From Astragalus membranaceus (lineage: Eukaryota; Streptophyta; Magnoliopsida; Fabales; Fabaceae): a stretch of DNA of 64,000 nucleotides. The DNA is taken from contig CM076848.1 in NCBI GenBank assembly GCA_039519185.1, forward strand, positions 28,253,917 through 28,317,916. The letters run 5' to 3'. The notes below the pieces were generated by a model. That model was not told the origin of the DNA and made no database searches. It saw only the letters and a list, made by a program, of their open reading frames with translations. A program made the translations under genes and the position numbers. This document shows positions 21,138 through 33,139 of the stretch, piece after piece. The number at the start of each line of letters is the position of its first letter. Within the stretch, counting starts at the first letter, position 1.

Positions 21138-24100
21138 TGTAACACCCCGATTTTCATGCATTGTGATTAGTTTAGTATGTGCTTGTTTTATGAATTATTT
21201 TGATTTGATAAGATTATAATATTTTGACTTATTGTGTATTTGAGGTATTAAAATTAGTTGAAGCCACATCAAAATGTATTTTTATATACTAGTGGTATTA
21301 TATGATTATTATTATTATGTATTTGTTTTATTTCTAAATATTAGTATTAGTATTTTAGATGTTATCTATTTTTTAAATTATTTTGGGCCATTGAGGTCTT
21401 AAAATAATAGTTGTAGTGAAATTGGGCTTTAAAAATGAATTAAAATGAAATATTGGTTTTTTTATACGCATACAGCCCCCTTTTTACCTTTTAATCGCAC
21501 CCCTGCCACTAGCTCTAACCCGCTACAGCCCAGTCCACGCGCAGCCCACTGGATCCTGACCCGACCCACCCGCGATCTCTTCTTCTTCCTCACATAGCAG
21601 TTGCAGGAAAACCCTAAGAACAACTCTCTCTCTCCTTCGCGTTTTCCTTCTCCAGACCATGGCCACGCCTGAAACTTTGCAGAACCACTTGAAAATAGTC
21701 GCTCATTTCATTTTTGACCTCGGTTTCCTCGATTGTTGCATCGTTTCGTCAAGAACAACCACCCCACACGGACTGGTGTCCGCCATTTACGACCACCACA
21801 ACACCAGAACGCCCCCCCTCTCTCGCGAATCATCTAGGTGCTGGCACGCCTCTATGTGTTGCCCCATCTCTGTGACTCTCATGATTTCGGGCGTGCTGCT
21901 TAACCAAAACGAAACCAGGGACTTCGAACCAAGACCCTTCTCTCTCACAAGTCTCAACTACATTCAACCCATGGTTTTGCAAACATTAAATGTTCAGACC
22001 TGTCTCAAACATGCCAAACGTATTCTTCCCTTGCACAGTTCCTCCCTATCACCGAGAACACGTTCGCACCATTATTTCAATGTTTGCAACTCAACACCCT
22101 CATCGAACTCCAGCCACCGTAGAATACTCAAACCTATCAGAAATGTCATACACGACCAAATCCCTCCTTAAGTTCACGACTTCGAATGGTGGTCTTCGTG
22201 TTGTACCCTTCGGGTAAGTATGTCGAAAAACACCATTAATTCATTAACGGGGCAATTGAGTATTTTTTGTATTTTAGTGTATGACTTTTGGACTGTCTTT
22301 GTTGTTGTTGTTGCATAATTATACTCGTTCGAGTCAATTGTCCCGTTGGAATTGAATCACGCTCAAGAACTTGTGATTGGTCATTGTCAGTTCACCTTTC
22401 AAAGACACTTCGATATCAGGTACGGGGGGAATGGTTTCTTTTTCTATATGGGGAATATGGGATAGGACTATAATAGTATTGATTATCGTCATTCCTATGT
22501 GTTTGTATTTATTATTTATTATTATTCGATTTATTCAATTCGGATGACTGTAAATAATTGGGTGACTGTAAATATTATGGATGACTGTAAATTATTTGTA
22601 TCTGGATGACTGTAAATAATACAAATAATATGCTGAGTTTAATTAATGATTCTAATGTGAGTAGTAGTCAATAATATGTTGAATGGTGTCCATTGAATTG
22701 CAAGTGATGAGCATAGGATTTGTGAGCGTATAACTCGTATGTATTATGATACTAATAAGTAAATTGGGTTGACGGTGAAGGTGAAGTTAGTATAGGAACG
22801 AAAGAAGCATAAGGATTAAGTCTAGAATTAATCTTGGCAAATAAGAGTAAATGGTGAGCTAAGATTAAGACTAATGAAGAGCTTTGAGGACACAACTAGT
22901 TATTTAGTAATTTCGGCGTAGCAATAGAAATATGAAGATCGATACTGAGAATGATTATTAGTGATAGAGCAGCATGTCGAATCGGTCGTAAATCACGAGT
23001 GACATAAGACAATAGAAAGTTTTAATAGAAAGTTTTAATAGATTAACGAAGCTAAGTAAGTTATGAACGATCGATAATGGCCCTTCCTAAGCTAGTTTCA
23101 AGTAACCTTGACCATGGATGATGATTGAGACAATAAAAGTCATAGGAGCCTTAGGAAATATCAAATAACGGGTGGAGTTGGAATTAGATGCATTGAATCA
23201 AAAAGACTACATATGAATATAACGATGACATTATTATATAGAATTAGCGGGGACTTGGGTAATAGTTATGACCAGAGATGATGACTATAGTGACCCCCTA
23301 GTTGTATGGTGATACCCGAGATGATGATTAAATGACCCCTAGTTGTTGATGATACCCTCGGATTTGGGTGTTCTTCAGGGCATTATCGGGCAAGGTATCT
23401 CGTTCGGGCTATTCCGGTCATGTTGTTTCTTGTAGGGCGTTATCGAGCAAGGTATCCCGTTCGAACAAGGTATCTCGGTCCTATTGTTGTTCGTCATAGG
23501 GCGTTATCGGGCAAGGTATCCCGGTCCTATTATTGTTGTTCGTCGTAGGGCATTATCGGGCAAGGTATCCCGGTCCTATTGTTATTTTTGTTGTTATTGT
23601 TGTTGTTGATGATTAACTGAGCATACAGGTTATGTTTGTCGTATATACTGTAGTGATTTTAACGGTGTGATGTGACCCCTCACTTTTTACGTACGAGCCC
23701 TTGTGGCTTCACTTTGTGACATCTTGCTGTATGAACATGTTGTGTTGGTCACTCTTTTGAGAGTGACTGTTTGATATTGATTTGATGGATTGTGGTTGCC
23801 TTTGCTGTTTAGTCTCGGTCTTATGTTCTTTATATGGTTTGGACGCTCTTTCTCACCCGTGCACCATTTTTTTAGATTGAGTTCCAGGTGTCGTTGATGT
23901 GAGCTTCTACGACTGTGCAACGGTGGAGATGTGATCACTACAGATCACCCAACAACTTGCAGAATGATACTATACGTTGATGTCAATTTCTTTTTATTTA
24001 ATTAATTAAAGGTTTATTGCTCTGATTATGTGACATCGGGACTTGAGTTTTATTTTTAATATTATATTTCAGGTCATTCTAGTTACTGTATTAAAAGAAA

Positions 24101-24283
24101 TGTTTTATCGCCTTAGGCTTTAATGTTCTTATAAATAATGTTTATATGATTTAAGGAGTTGATGACATCTTTTACTTGCGAAAGGTATTTCGAAAATGAA
24201 TTGCGAATATTATTTTGAAAAACAAAGTTACTCATTTTTCGTGCTTTTCTCTTATTATTACTTTCAGGGTAAAGGGTGTCACA
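21138..24283. mobile_element. Insert C: 3.1-kb solo LTR, probably Ty3/gypsy (Tekay/Del-like)
   Basis: Starts TGTAACACCCCG and ends GGGTGTCACA, so TG..CA with a short inverted repeat. A perfect 5-bp TSD TGTTA lies at 21,133-21,137 and 24,284-24,288. No internal coding domain or second LTR is present. Length and TGTAACNCCC ends resemble the long LTRs of Tekay/Del chromoviruses; that assignment is inference. Contains short repeats: GATGACTGTAAATA four times at 22,540-22,622, and a longer array at 23,378-23,590. A 170-codon frame near 21,659 lies in this LTR and is not supported as a gene. Confidence 0.8.
23378..23590. repeat. Tandem repeat in insert C
   Basis: Four units, each starting GGGCRTTATCGRGCAAGGTA and spaced about 49-62 bp apart, with a TATTGTTGTT microsatellite-like linker. 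Array of this kind occurs inside long gypsy LTRs. Confidence 0.8.
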
Positions 24284-26247
24284 TGTTACCCTCTCCTCAC
24301 ACCATACAATAATCCTATATTTCAGTTCAGGTCCTCAGAATGCACCTTCCTAGGATATTCTACCTCCCACAAAGGCTATAGGTGTCTCCATCCATCCGGG
24401 CGCATATACATCTCCAAAGATGTTCTCTTCAATGAAAATCACTTTCCTTATCAAAACAAACTTGTTGTCCCTCAACCCTACCCACCTCCACACACTTCCG
24501 CAGCCCCTCTTGGAATCATTAACTCACATCCACCACTCCCCACTCCATCCACATCACCACTACCCACCACTCCAACCACACCTCCCTACTCTCATCAACC
24601 AAACACAAACTCTCCTCCTATACATACACCTTCACCAACATATCCCCAACAACACTCTCCCTCTCAATCATTACCTTCCACAGCATCTACAATTGACCCT
24701 AATTACTCCCCATCTCCCTCAACATCACCTCCTCCAAATAATTATCATATGCTAACTAGATCCAAAATTGGCAGTCTTAAACCCCCTTTATACCCAAATA
24801 TCAACTACACCACAACTGAACCACCTACTGTTCAACAAGCTTTGAGCAGTCCCTGCTGGGCTAAAGCAATACCGATTGAATTTATGCATTATAGAAAAAT
24901 CACACTTGGAATTTGGTCCCTCTACCTGTAGGCAAAAGGGCTATTGGCTGCAAATGGATTTACAGAATAAAAGAAAATTCTAATGGTTCAATCAACAAAT
25001 ACAAATCTAGATTGGTCGCCAAGGGCTTCCACCAAATGTATGGCCTAGACTACTCAGATACCTTCTCACCAGTGGTCAAACCAGTCACTGTGAGGACTGT
25101 TCTCACCATTGCCTTAACCAACAAATGGCAAATCAAGCAGCTTGATGTTAACAACGCGTTCCTAAATGGACATCTCCAAGAAGATGTTTATATGCAACAG
25201 CCTCCAGGGTTTCATATAGGTGATAACCACACTGTCTGCAAACTTTAAAGAGCCATTTATGGTCTCAAGTAGGCCCCTCGCACCTGGTATGACAGATTAA
25301 CGAAGACATTACTCTCCTTTGGTTTTTCACAATCCAGATGTGATCCCTCACTGCTTATCTTCAAAAAACGTGGCTGTTACATGTTGATTCTCATCTATGT
25401 TGATGATATCATCATCACTGGCTCTTCCACAACAGCTATCAGTTTAATCATCAGCAAATTGAACTCGGAATTCTCTCTAAAACAGCTGGCGAACCTTGAC
25501 TATTTCTTGGGAATTGAGTGCAAACCTACTGCCAATGGCTGTCTAGTGCTTTCTCAGGCCAAATATATTCTGGACCTCCTGCACAAAGCTGGTATGGATG
25601 ACTGTAAAGCCATCTCCACTTCCTCTGCCTGCAAATTTAAAATTGTCCAGAACTAGAGCTGATTACTTTGAGGATCCTCTCTTGTATAGAAGCATTGTTG
25701 GGGCATTGCAATATGCCACAATCACAAGACCGGAATTGGGGTATGTTGTCAACAAAGTATGCCAATTTATGTCTCAACCTCTCACTTCACATTGGATAGT
25801 TGTTAAACGTATTCTCAGATACCTCAAAGGGACCATTCACTTTGGCCCGTTTCTCCAGCCAACAACAAGCTCCAATCCTCTCAGCATCAAGGCCTTTTGT
25901 GATGCTGATTGGGCTTCGGATATTGATGAGCGTAGATCTACTTCTGGTGCTTGCATATTTCTTGGGCCTAACCTTATATCTTGGTGGTCCAAAAAGTAAA
26001 CACTTGTTGCCAAATCAAGTGCAGAGGCATAATATAGAAGCCTTGCCTTTGCTGCTGCAGAAGTTCTATGGGTTCAATCTCTCCTACAAGAACTTAAGAT
26101 TTCTCTTCCACCTCCTGTTATATTCTGTGACAACCAAAGTACGGTTGCTCTCAGCCATAATCCTGTGCTCCACTCTAGAACAAAACATATGGAACTCGAT
26201 ATATTCTTTCTTCGTGAAAGGGTGCTCAACAAGTCACTAGCTAGTGG
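24284..26247 (+). pseudogene. Element O RT and RNase H fragments
   Basis: Copia pol continues after insert C: SSECTFLGYSTSHKGYRC, a Pro/Ser/Thr-rich linker, then RT (LVAKGFHQMYGLDYSDTFSP, LDVNNAFLNGHL, YVDDIIITG near 25,396) and RNase H (FCDADWASDIDERRSTSG near 25,890). Several in-frame stops are present, for example in GLK*APR near 25,270 and SKK*TLVAKSS near 25,996, plus frameshifts near 24,890 and 25,650. The end is split by a foldback insertion. Non-functional. Confidence 0.88.
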
Positions 26248-26546
26248 TGTAACAGCCCAGGTCCAACGCATTGGCCACCCCAGCACTATTACATCACGGC
26301 GCTCAATTGGTAGTGGGAGGTGTGTTTAACTTGCACTTATGCCTCAGGTGCAAGGTTCGATTCCGACGGAAGACAAAAATTCTACAAGGGGGGTAGAGAA
26401 GACCGTGATGTAATAGTGCTGGGGTGGCCAATGCGTTGGACCTGGGCTGTTACAATAAAACGCAAAAATTCTACAAGAGGGGTAGAGAAGACCGTGATGT
26501 AATAGTGCTGGGGTGGCCAATGCGTTGGACCTGGGCTGTTACAATA
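26248..26546. mobile_element. Foldback element with tRNA-like core and duplicated right arm
   Basis: The left arm (26,248-26,299, TGTAACAGCCCAGGTCCAAC...) is the reverse complement of the right arm (26,403-26,454), with inverted repeats of about 52 bp. The centre contains GCTCAATTGGTAGTGGG (box A-like) and GGTTCGATTCC (perfect-looking box B) about 38 bp apart, like a tRNA-derived SINE head. The right arm plus its flank is tandemly repeated once more (unit about 91 bp, to 26,546). It lies in the RNase H tail of element O. I could not settle its TSD. Confidence 0.65.
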
Positions 26547-26547
26547 A

Positions 26548-26685
26548 AAAGTGTTACAAGTGGTCTCTTATGTGCCTGCACAAGTTCAACTAGCAGATAT
26601 CTTAACCAAGTCTCTCAACAAAAACATGTTCTGTGACTTTCGGGACAAGCTCCGAGTACTCAGTACTACTGAGCTTGAGGGGGAC
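26548..26685 (+). pseudogene. Element O RNase H tail, 3' UTR and polypurine tract
   Basis: A short copia C-terminal signature (VQLADILTKSL) is readable, then the stop and GAGCTTGAGGGGGA next to the 3' LTR. Confidence 0.7.
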
Positions 26686-26978
26686 TGATAGATGTACTCT
26701 CCTGTATTTCATACCATGTATGTTCAATTATGTATGTGGAACAATACAAAAACTGTACAGTTAGTTACAAAACTGTACAGTTAATAAAAGCGCAGTTAGT
26801 TAGTTCCTAGTGTTAGTTAAACTCTCTAACAGATTTTGTTAGAGTCTTTGTTAGGGTAGTTTATAGTCTGTTACTGAATCAGTTATTTCAACTGATATAT
26901 AATCAACCTTCCTCATTCATTTCAATGAAAGACTAAGATTCTCAGTATCAAATATGATTACAATAACAAAATCTAACA
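26686..26978 (+). repeat. 3' LTR of element O
   Basis: 293 bp, matching 8376-8673 with scattered substitutions and a 5-bp-scale deletion near its end. The TSD AAATT follows immediately. Confidence 0.92.
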
Positions 26979-27608
26979 AAATTAATATTAAATGATTTAA
27001 AATAAAAAATATAAACAAGTCGCAACGAGAGCGGCAATGAGAGACTGACAGCAGGAGCGGCAACGCGGGAGGCAACGAGCGCAGCAACAAAAGACTGACA
27101 ACGAGATCAGCAACGCAAGAGGCAACAGAGAGCTGCAATGGGGAGCGACAAAATAATTTTATTATAAACACCTAAAGTTATTAATTTAATATTAAAAATT
27201 CTAGAATGATAAAAATTGATTTTTTTTTACTATTTACTATAATCCACTTAAACTACTAAAACCAATCAATTTAACTACTAACACCTGTCAAAAATAATTT
27301 AACCGCCAACGGGCGTGCATATCTTATGTTATTTGACATAATATCTCTCTGTGTCCAATTTCAAATTAAATTATGTATTTTGGATATTGGTAACATCTTA
27401 TGAATAGCTTATAAATTACTAACTATCTATCTTTGTTTTTTGAGTTGGAAATTACTAACTATCTTTTTTTTGTCCAACTTGGATTTCTATATAAATTATG
27501 AGTTTAATTTAGTATAAGCTTTTACAACCACCATCAATCACGACTCATGGAGTAGTTGTTACCAATTGACTAACTGATCTAGTCTATGCTGTCTTTTGTT
27601 TTATTAAT
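26979..27608. other. Non-coding AT-rich spacer
   Basis: Contains a short GC-richer stretch of repeated GCAACG(A/C)GAG motifs (27,015-27,150) and AT-rich sequence like that left of element O. No gene is seen. Confidence 0.4.
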
Positions 27609-28310
27609 AAGCTATTGAATTATACCTCTGCTAACTGCAAATCAGTTTTAGACTATTAAAAATCAGTTGTAAACTTATCACTTAGAGTTACCTAGTTGTA
27701 TCTATTAGTTACTAATTAGTTAGCTTTGCTGTTTTAGCTTGTAAAGTCAGTTAGTAATTGGTTACTTAGTTAGGTTGTTAGATGGCTTTTTTCACTTTGG
27801 ATTCTCTCCTTCCACTCTCCCTAAATCTCCCTACTTTGAAAGTAAGAGAGAGATAGAGAGGAAGGAGGGAGATGTAGGGAGAGTGGAAGGAGAGGATCCA
27901 AGTCCGGCTTTCTTCTAGTTGAGCATATATAAATACCTTTGTACAAATTACTTTTTAATTAATTCAATCCATGCAGAGTTTTAGTCTCTATTTCAAGTCC
28001 CTTTTTCTCTAAAACTTGATAAAAGCAGTCATCCTCAGGTGGCTTTTATAATATAGGATAGCAAAAACTACTTATATATACTGATCTGCCACTTGCAGTG
28101 ATCATTCATAACCCTTGACAAACGATAACAGTTGATCAATTTATTTCTTATAAGTTGTCCTCAGATGAAATGTCAATACAATTGAAAAGGAGATTCTAGT
28201 TTATGCTAATTTACAACAATCAACAGCAGTCAATCAAACGAGACTCTAGTTTAATATACAACATCCTTCATAGGAATTATCTCAAACAAAAGGATACCCA
28301 TCTAAAATAT
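27609..28310. repeat. Dispersed segment S, copy 2, with a decayed PPR scrap
   Basis: Same orientation as 6006-6470, with an additional MITE at 27,790-27,905. Near 28,266-28,300 it includes CATCCTTCATAGGAATTATC, which aligns with the PPR-E gene at about 41,103 and its following AAACAAA. It therefore appears to be a degenerate copy of the PPR-E 3' region. Confidence 0.7.
27790..27905. mobile_element. MITE, about 116 bp, near-perfect foldback
   Basis: The arms CACTTTGGATTCTCTCCTTC (left) and GAAGGAGAGGATCCAAGTCC (right) are nearly complementary and extend inward through CACTCTCCCTAAATCTCCC. GGCTTT flanks both sides (27,784-27,789 and 27,906-27,911). Segment S copy 1 has an uninterrupted site at about 6200-6215, which supports insertion. 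Confidence 0.75.
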
Positions 28311-28422
28311 GCTCCATAACAGAATAGAATCTTCTAACACTTCAACAGAAAATATCACATACATTATTGCATAATTAAGATGGTTAATATTATTGTAAGC
28401 AACTGATGCAATGTGAATAGTG

Positions 28423-28805
28423 TGGGACGCAGGATCTCTCGGCCAGAAATCATCTGATGCTCTACTTGTTATGGAGATTTCATCAACATTTCATCAGGCC
28501 TTGAGATGAAGATCTTGTTCGATCTAGAGAGGTTCGATCTTGAGATGTTCGATCTTGAGGTGTTCGATCTTGTTCGATCTTGAGGAGGCGATGTTGTACC
28601 TGCAGTGACACTCCGACGCTCAAATCAGTATTTGAGTGAATGAGTGTTTCGTTAGAAAAGTGCTTACCATTAATGAACATTAAATGCTGTATTTATAGAG
28701 TTTTAGTGGTGTTTGCTTTGGTCGATTCGGGCCGTTCGATTTTGCAGAGTGATCTTGGCCATTGAAGAATGAACTTTGCTTTTTGAATGGGTCTTTCAAC
28801 AATTG
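28423..28805 (-). mobile_element. LTR remnant related to element B
   Basis: Shares with the element B LTR the stretches GACACTCCGACGCTCAA, a TTTAATGAAGCATT-like or ATTAATGAACATTAAATGC segment, ATTTATAGAGTTT, and TTGGGCC near the end, in the same orientation as B. The short direct repeat TTCGATCTTGAG occurs several times (28,519-28,585). Exact ends and TSD are unclear. A solo LTR is likely. Confidence 0.6.
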
Positions 28806-30320
28806 GGCCTTGGAAGATGTGTAAATAGCAGAAACTCTAATTACTATAACAATTTCTAAATCTATAACAAATACCCACCCAAAAAACAAAAAAAAAAAGG
28901 TGCTGAGAAATCGACATCCATATAAAAAACATTTCATGAGTGAAGAGGTTAATCAACTTCAAACCATAAGGAGTGAAACTCAAATATGCGTGGTTGTGAA
29001 ACTCGAGTGAAACAGGTAAACCAGATCCTGATCAACTTCAAACCATAAGGAGTGAAGAGTTTGATATTTCCAAAAGCAAGCGACTTATGAACTGTTGTAG
29101 TCACTGAAAATACCCTTCATTACAAGAAGTAAAGTTGATAAGCAAAAACAGTAAAATCTATATGAACTTCAGATAGTATAAAGGAAAAAAAATAGATATA
29201 TACTGAGAAGATATGCAAAGCTGTCAGAGCAGCTTCTCATTCAAATCTCAGCCGTATAATCACCTGGTCAATCAAAGCGTTACATGCATACACATTAAAA
29301 TTTGCCACTACCAAAAGTTATCTAACAGACACGCGAATTTGAAGACTACTTTAAAACATTATCTTTAAAATCAAACTTATCTTTATTTCAGAAAAAGGTG
29401 TAAGTGGAACAAGTAACAACTGACTTGTGTTTTGTTAAATTTGGTTGCAAATTGGCTATATAAAACTATAAAAGAACAAAAGAACATTCAAGACTAATCT
29501 GACTTTGTGTCCATGGAAATTACTCCCAAATTTGACTTTTGTTAATTTCTAATAAATAAATTGAAGAGCAATGCTCAACATTTCAAAAGTTGATTCTTAT
29601 TTAATTTCTAATAAATAAAAAAAATCAAGAGAGCTGAAATGAAGACAGTAATAGTGATAGGGTAAGAAAAAGGAACAGCTAATGGGGAAGAGACGAATGC
29701 CTGTTAACAACTTTCTCACAGCTCAGAGATGTTTTCTGCTACTCATATGGAGGCTGATGCGCATTACTTTCCTTGTGAAGGGATAGATTTGGAATGATTT
29801 TGAATCATCATCCACGCTGCTTACATAGAATGAGTATATTGTGGGAATCCCATCTGCATTTCTATCCATATTTTTACCCTCATTGTGTAGCTATTGAGTT
29901 GCGGTACCGTCCCTCTGCTTATTATTCTTAACTAGCAGTCGCAGATGTAGTTGATGGGATCAAATGCACACAAATATTACCTCCTCCAAAATTCAGGAAT
30001 TGTCCATGTGATATAGATACTAGAAATTTGGAAAACTTTTTATTCCAATAAAAATGTTTACCCAAAGACGAATCACATTTTTTCAACTCTGCACGAAGAT
30101 CTCTAATGGATATCCCATTCGGTTACGAACTCAATATCTTCCTAACCTGTCTAGAAACTATGGGCTCCTCAGCTGTTAATAAGGAGTTTTCAAGAGTCAC
30201 CTTTGAGTCTCCATGCCACGAATCAAATGGGCCATCAGTGTTGGAGAAATTTCCAAAATATATATTTGGAAAGATACAATTGGTTAAATACGATTAATGT
30301 TATTGAAAAGGTATGTTATT
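28806..30320. other. Decayed paralogous segment with PPR and NYN-flank scraps
   Basis: 29,269-29,328 (GTCAATCAAAGCGTTACATG...) aligns with the PPR-E coding region near 41,168. 29,638-29,712 (TAGTGATAGGGTAAGAAAAA...) aligns with the NYN-gene flanks at 33,505 and 39,845. No intact gene is present. A 63-codon frame at 30,106-30,297 has no recognisable homology. Confidence 0.5.
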
Positions 30321-30322
30321 TC

Positions 30323-30480
30323 GTTTGGCTCAGTGGTTTAGTTGTGTTGCTTCGGCTATAATGGCATCAGAGTCCCACATTAAACCTTTTTATTAAAACA
30401 TTTTAAACAAATAAAACCGAAAATTGCCATTCATGAGAGTTGAACCCATTACATGTTAGGAAAAGTTGCGCCTCCTAATT
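30323..30480. repeat. Repeat with two opposed tRNA-like motifs, copy 1
   Basis: The plus strand reads TTGGCTCAGTGGTTTAG (box A-like), and about 40 bp on a damaged box B (CATCAGAGTCCC). The reverse complement of the second half reads GATTCAGTGGTTA and then GGGTTCAACTCTC, another A/B box pair. It is therefore an inverted pair of tRNA-like heads. Confidence 0.6.
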
Positions 30481-32980
30481 AACCACTGAATCAACCATCA
30501 CGTCGTTCAATTTATTGAACGAGAATCGTATTTAATGGTTCCGTTTCAGAATTGTAAAGACTCTTTTATGAGTGGTTTCCCTTCACCAAGTGGCATGAGT
30601 TTCTCTATAAATAGAGATAGTTTTTGGGCAGAAATATACACGAAATTCATGACTTCATGAATCAAATTAATTATGCCAAAATTATATCTAAGTCATTTCT
30701 TCTTTTCTCTAGTGCACGAGAGTAATTGGGGAAACTTTATTCCGTAAACTACCATTGATCGATACGTTTGGTGTGGGTGTGCAGACCATGTCAAGGAACT
30801 CCATTGTATCCTAAAGGGGATTCGTTGTTCATCCTATTGCATCCAATCTAGAGTGATTGGTGGGGGCGAATCGAACCTAAAGCTTAGTATCATACACGCT
30901 TTGGAGTCTTGTGCAATGATAAATTTACTTTCTCCTTGTTATTTATTTTACTTGTCAATCACAATTATTTTTACTAATGATTTTCTATGTTTGATTGTTC
31001 TTCTTAGTTGCAGCATTATTCCCACCAACAAATTGTTCTCACAATCTTTAGGTACGATTTTGCATTTGTGTTGAACGATGGCTGCAACTTTGAAAGAAAA
31101 TATTTTCTAGTTACACCTTGAAAGAGATGACTTCATATATATTAAAAACAAAGATGATTGATGGTAACAACTTTCTACTATGGTGAAAGGTACGCAATTT
31201 CTCTAAGTAAATATATATGAAATGTTGATGGTCTAAATTTATAAACACATGTATAGATGAATTTTAATTCAAGTTTATTCATGAAAATGGTTTATTTAAA
31301 CTAAGGAAAACAATTTATATTTTAGAAATAATTTTCATGAATGTGGAACTCTAAACCATGTGTGGAAAAATTGTGAACACAAAGTTAATTATGTTTTAAA
31401 AATTTGTTTGATATATGATACATGCATGTTTGTACATGGTTTTATTTCAATGATAGTAATGGCATTTCAAAATATTATAATTTCAATTATTTTAAAAGGA
31501 AAATAAATGAACATGATTTCTATACTACTTGTTTCAATATCAAATGAATTTTTGGAATATTTGCATGTTTGTATGTTTTTTATAATAACATCATGAATGC
31601 AATGTAAATCTAGTGCCTTAGATAATAAGTGCTTGTTTAATTGATATTTATGCTTGAATTATGAAATTAATAATTTAGAATTGATGATCTCATATTATAT
31701 GTGCATGATAATACGAAAGTAATTGTTAATTTCTTGCCTATATTGATATTGAAAATAATTTGGGTATGTTTTAAATTATTGTAAGTTTAAAAATGTCCAT
31801 GGAGGAAAGCGATAGAAAATATTAATGATTTTGGTTAATTGTTGATTTTCTACTGTGATTATTATTTTGTTTTACCATAGAACATGTATATACATGAAAC
31901 TTGAATTTGACACTTAGAACTTATGTTAGATTTATTAGTTATGTGATAACTAATATAAAAATGTTCCTTTTCATAAAATAGAAATAAATACTAAAGTGTT
32001 TTATTTAATTTTATGTGGAGTATATGACTTACATGCATGTTTGGATCCACCTTATAAAATTAAAGTTGATTATGATAAATCTTCATGATCATGGTCATTA
32101 TTGCTTTATATATTTAATGTATTGAATGTATGGCTTCGTGAATACATTCAGGTGGGAGTAGAACTTCAAATTGAAATGGTTATTAAATATTTAATAGCAA
32201 ATGAAGAATGACACAAAGTTTGTGTATATGACACAATGAATGACAAAAGTGTCATGGTGATAGTTGGTTTAGACTATCAAGAATATATAAAAGTCATGGT
32301 TATGTGATTGAATGAAAATTCAAAATTTATCAAAGTTGAAATAAAGTTTGCAATTCTTTGACGAAAGAGTTGACAATGATATGATGTTGAAGACATCATT
32401 GGAGATGTGATACAAGCCTATATCTAATTGATCACCAATAGTGGAAACCCAACTCACACTTGAGCAACATCAAGTCTAGAGTTCAATGGAGAAAGTACAC
32501 TATAAGAGTGATTGAAGTACTTGACAATAGATACATCCCAAGGGGTAAAAGTACTTGGACCATAAGAATAAAAGTGGTAGGATGAGGTTTTCCTCTTAAT
32601 TGACATATAAGCATATATTTGCTGAGGTGCATAATTATGGGTGCATTTCTTATATAGTCTACCTATATGAGAATGGAGTGGGGCCGCTTCATAGAGTTCA
32701 AGGGCCTGACTCTTAAATTCTCATGAAAAGGATATGAGACACAATGCCTTATCAAAGGTGTCATATTTATAATTCGATCAATGGTACCTAGATTTCATGT
32801 GTGAGTTACGCACACTTGTTCTAATGAATAATGGGTTCAAAGCTTGTCTACCAATCTATTCGGGGATGAGTGGAAACTTAACTTACTAAGTAGTGGTTCA
32901 AATCGTAAGATACCATTATCTGAAACCATGATATTTCCGGAATAATGGATTTAGATATATTTTGAAAATGGTGGGGGATT

Positions 32981-33139
32981 GTTGGCTCAGTGGTTTAGTT
33001 GTGTTGCTTTGGCTATAATGGCATCAGTTCGAGTCCCACATTAAACCTTTTTATTAAAACATTTTAAATAAATAAAACCGAAAATTGCCTTTCATGAGAG
33101 TTGAACCCGTTACATGTTAGGAAAAGTTGCGCCTCCTAA
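32981..33139. repeat. Repeat with two opposed tRNA-like motifs, copy 2
   Basis: As copy 1, with a better box B (CAGTTCGAGTCCC). The right end truncates the NYN-domain gene fragment that follows. Confidence 0.6.

Larger units (their letters stand above)
8376..26978 (+). mobile_element. Element O: old Ty1/copia retrotransposon, host of nested insertions
   Basis: LTRs lie at 8376-8673 and 26,686-26,978 (TG..CA). They are flanked by a perfect 5-bp TSD AAATT at 8371-8375 and 26,979-26,983. The PBS TGGTATTCAGAGC (initiator-Met tRNA type) follows the 5' LTR, and a GAGGGGGA polypurine tract precedes the 3' LTR. By eye I count about eleven mismatches plus small indels between the LTRs, so the insertion is comparatively old. 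With nested elements A (which contains B), C and the foldback removed, the coding order is gag, protease, integrase, RT, RNase H, which is Ty1/copia order. All parts carry stops or frameshifts. Confidence 0.93.

Noticed and set aside
21659..22171. 170-codon frame inside insert C
   Set aside because: It lies within an LTR with clear ends and TSD, has no recognisable domain, and is low in structure.
23378..23590. Centromeric satellite suggested by the GGGCAAGGTATCCCGG array
   Set aside because: Only four irregular units, confined to an LTR with TSDs.
32981..33060. Genuine tRNA gene suggested by A and B boxes
   Set aside because: No cloverleaf acceptor stem is apparent, the copy is part of a repeat, and box spacing alone does not make a tRNA gene.
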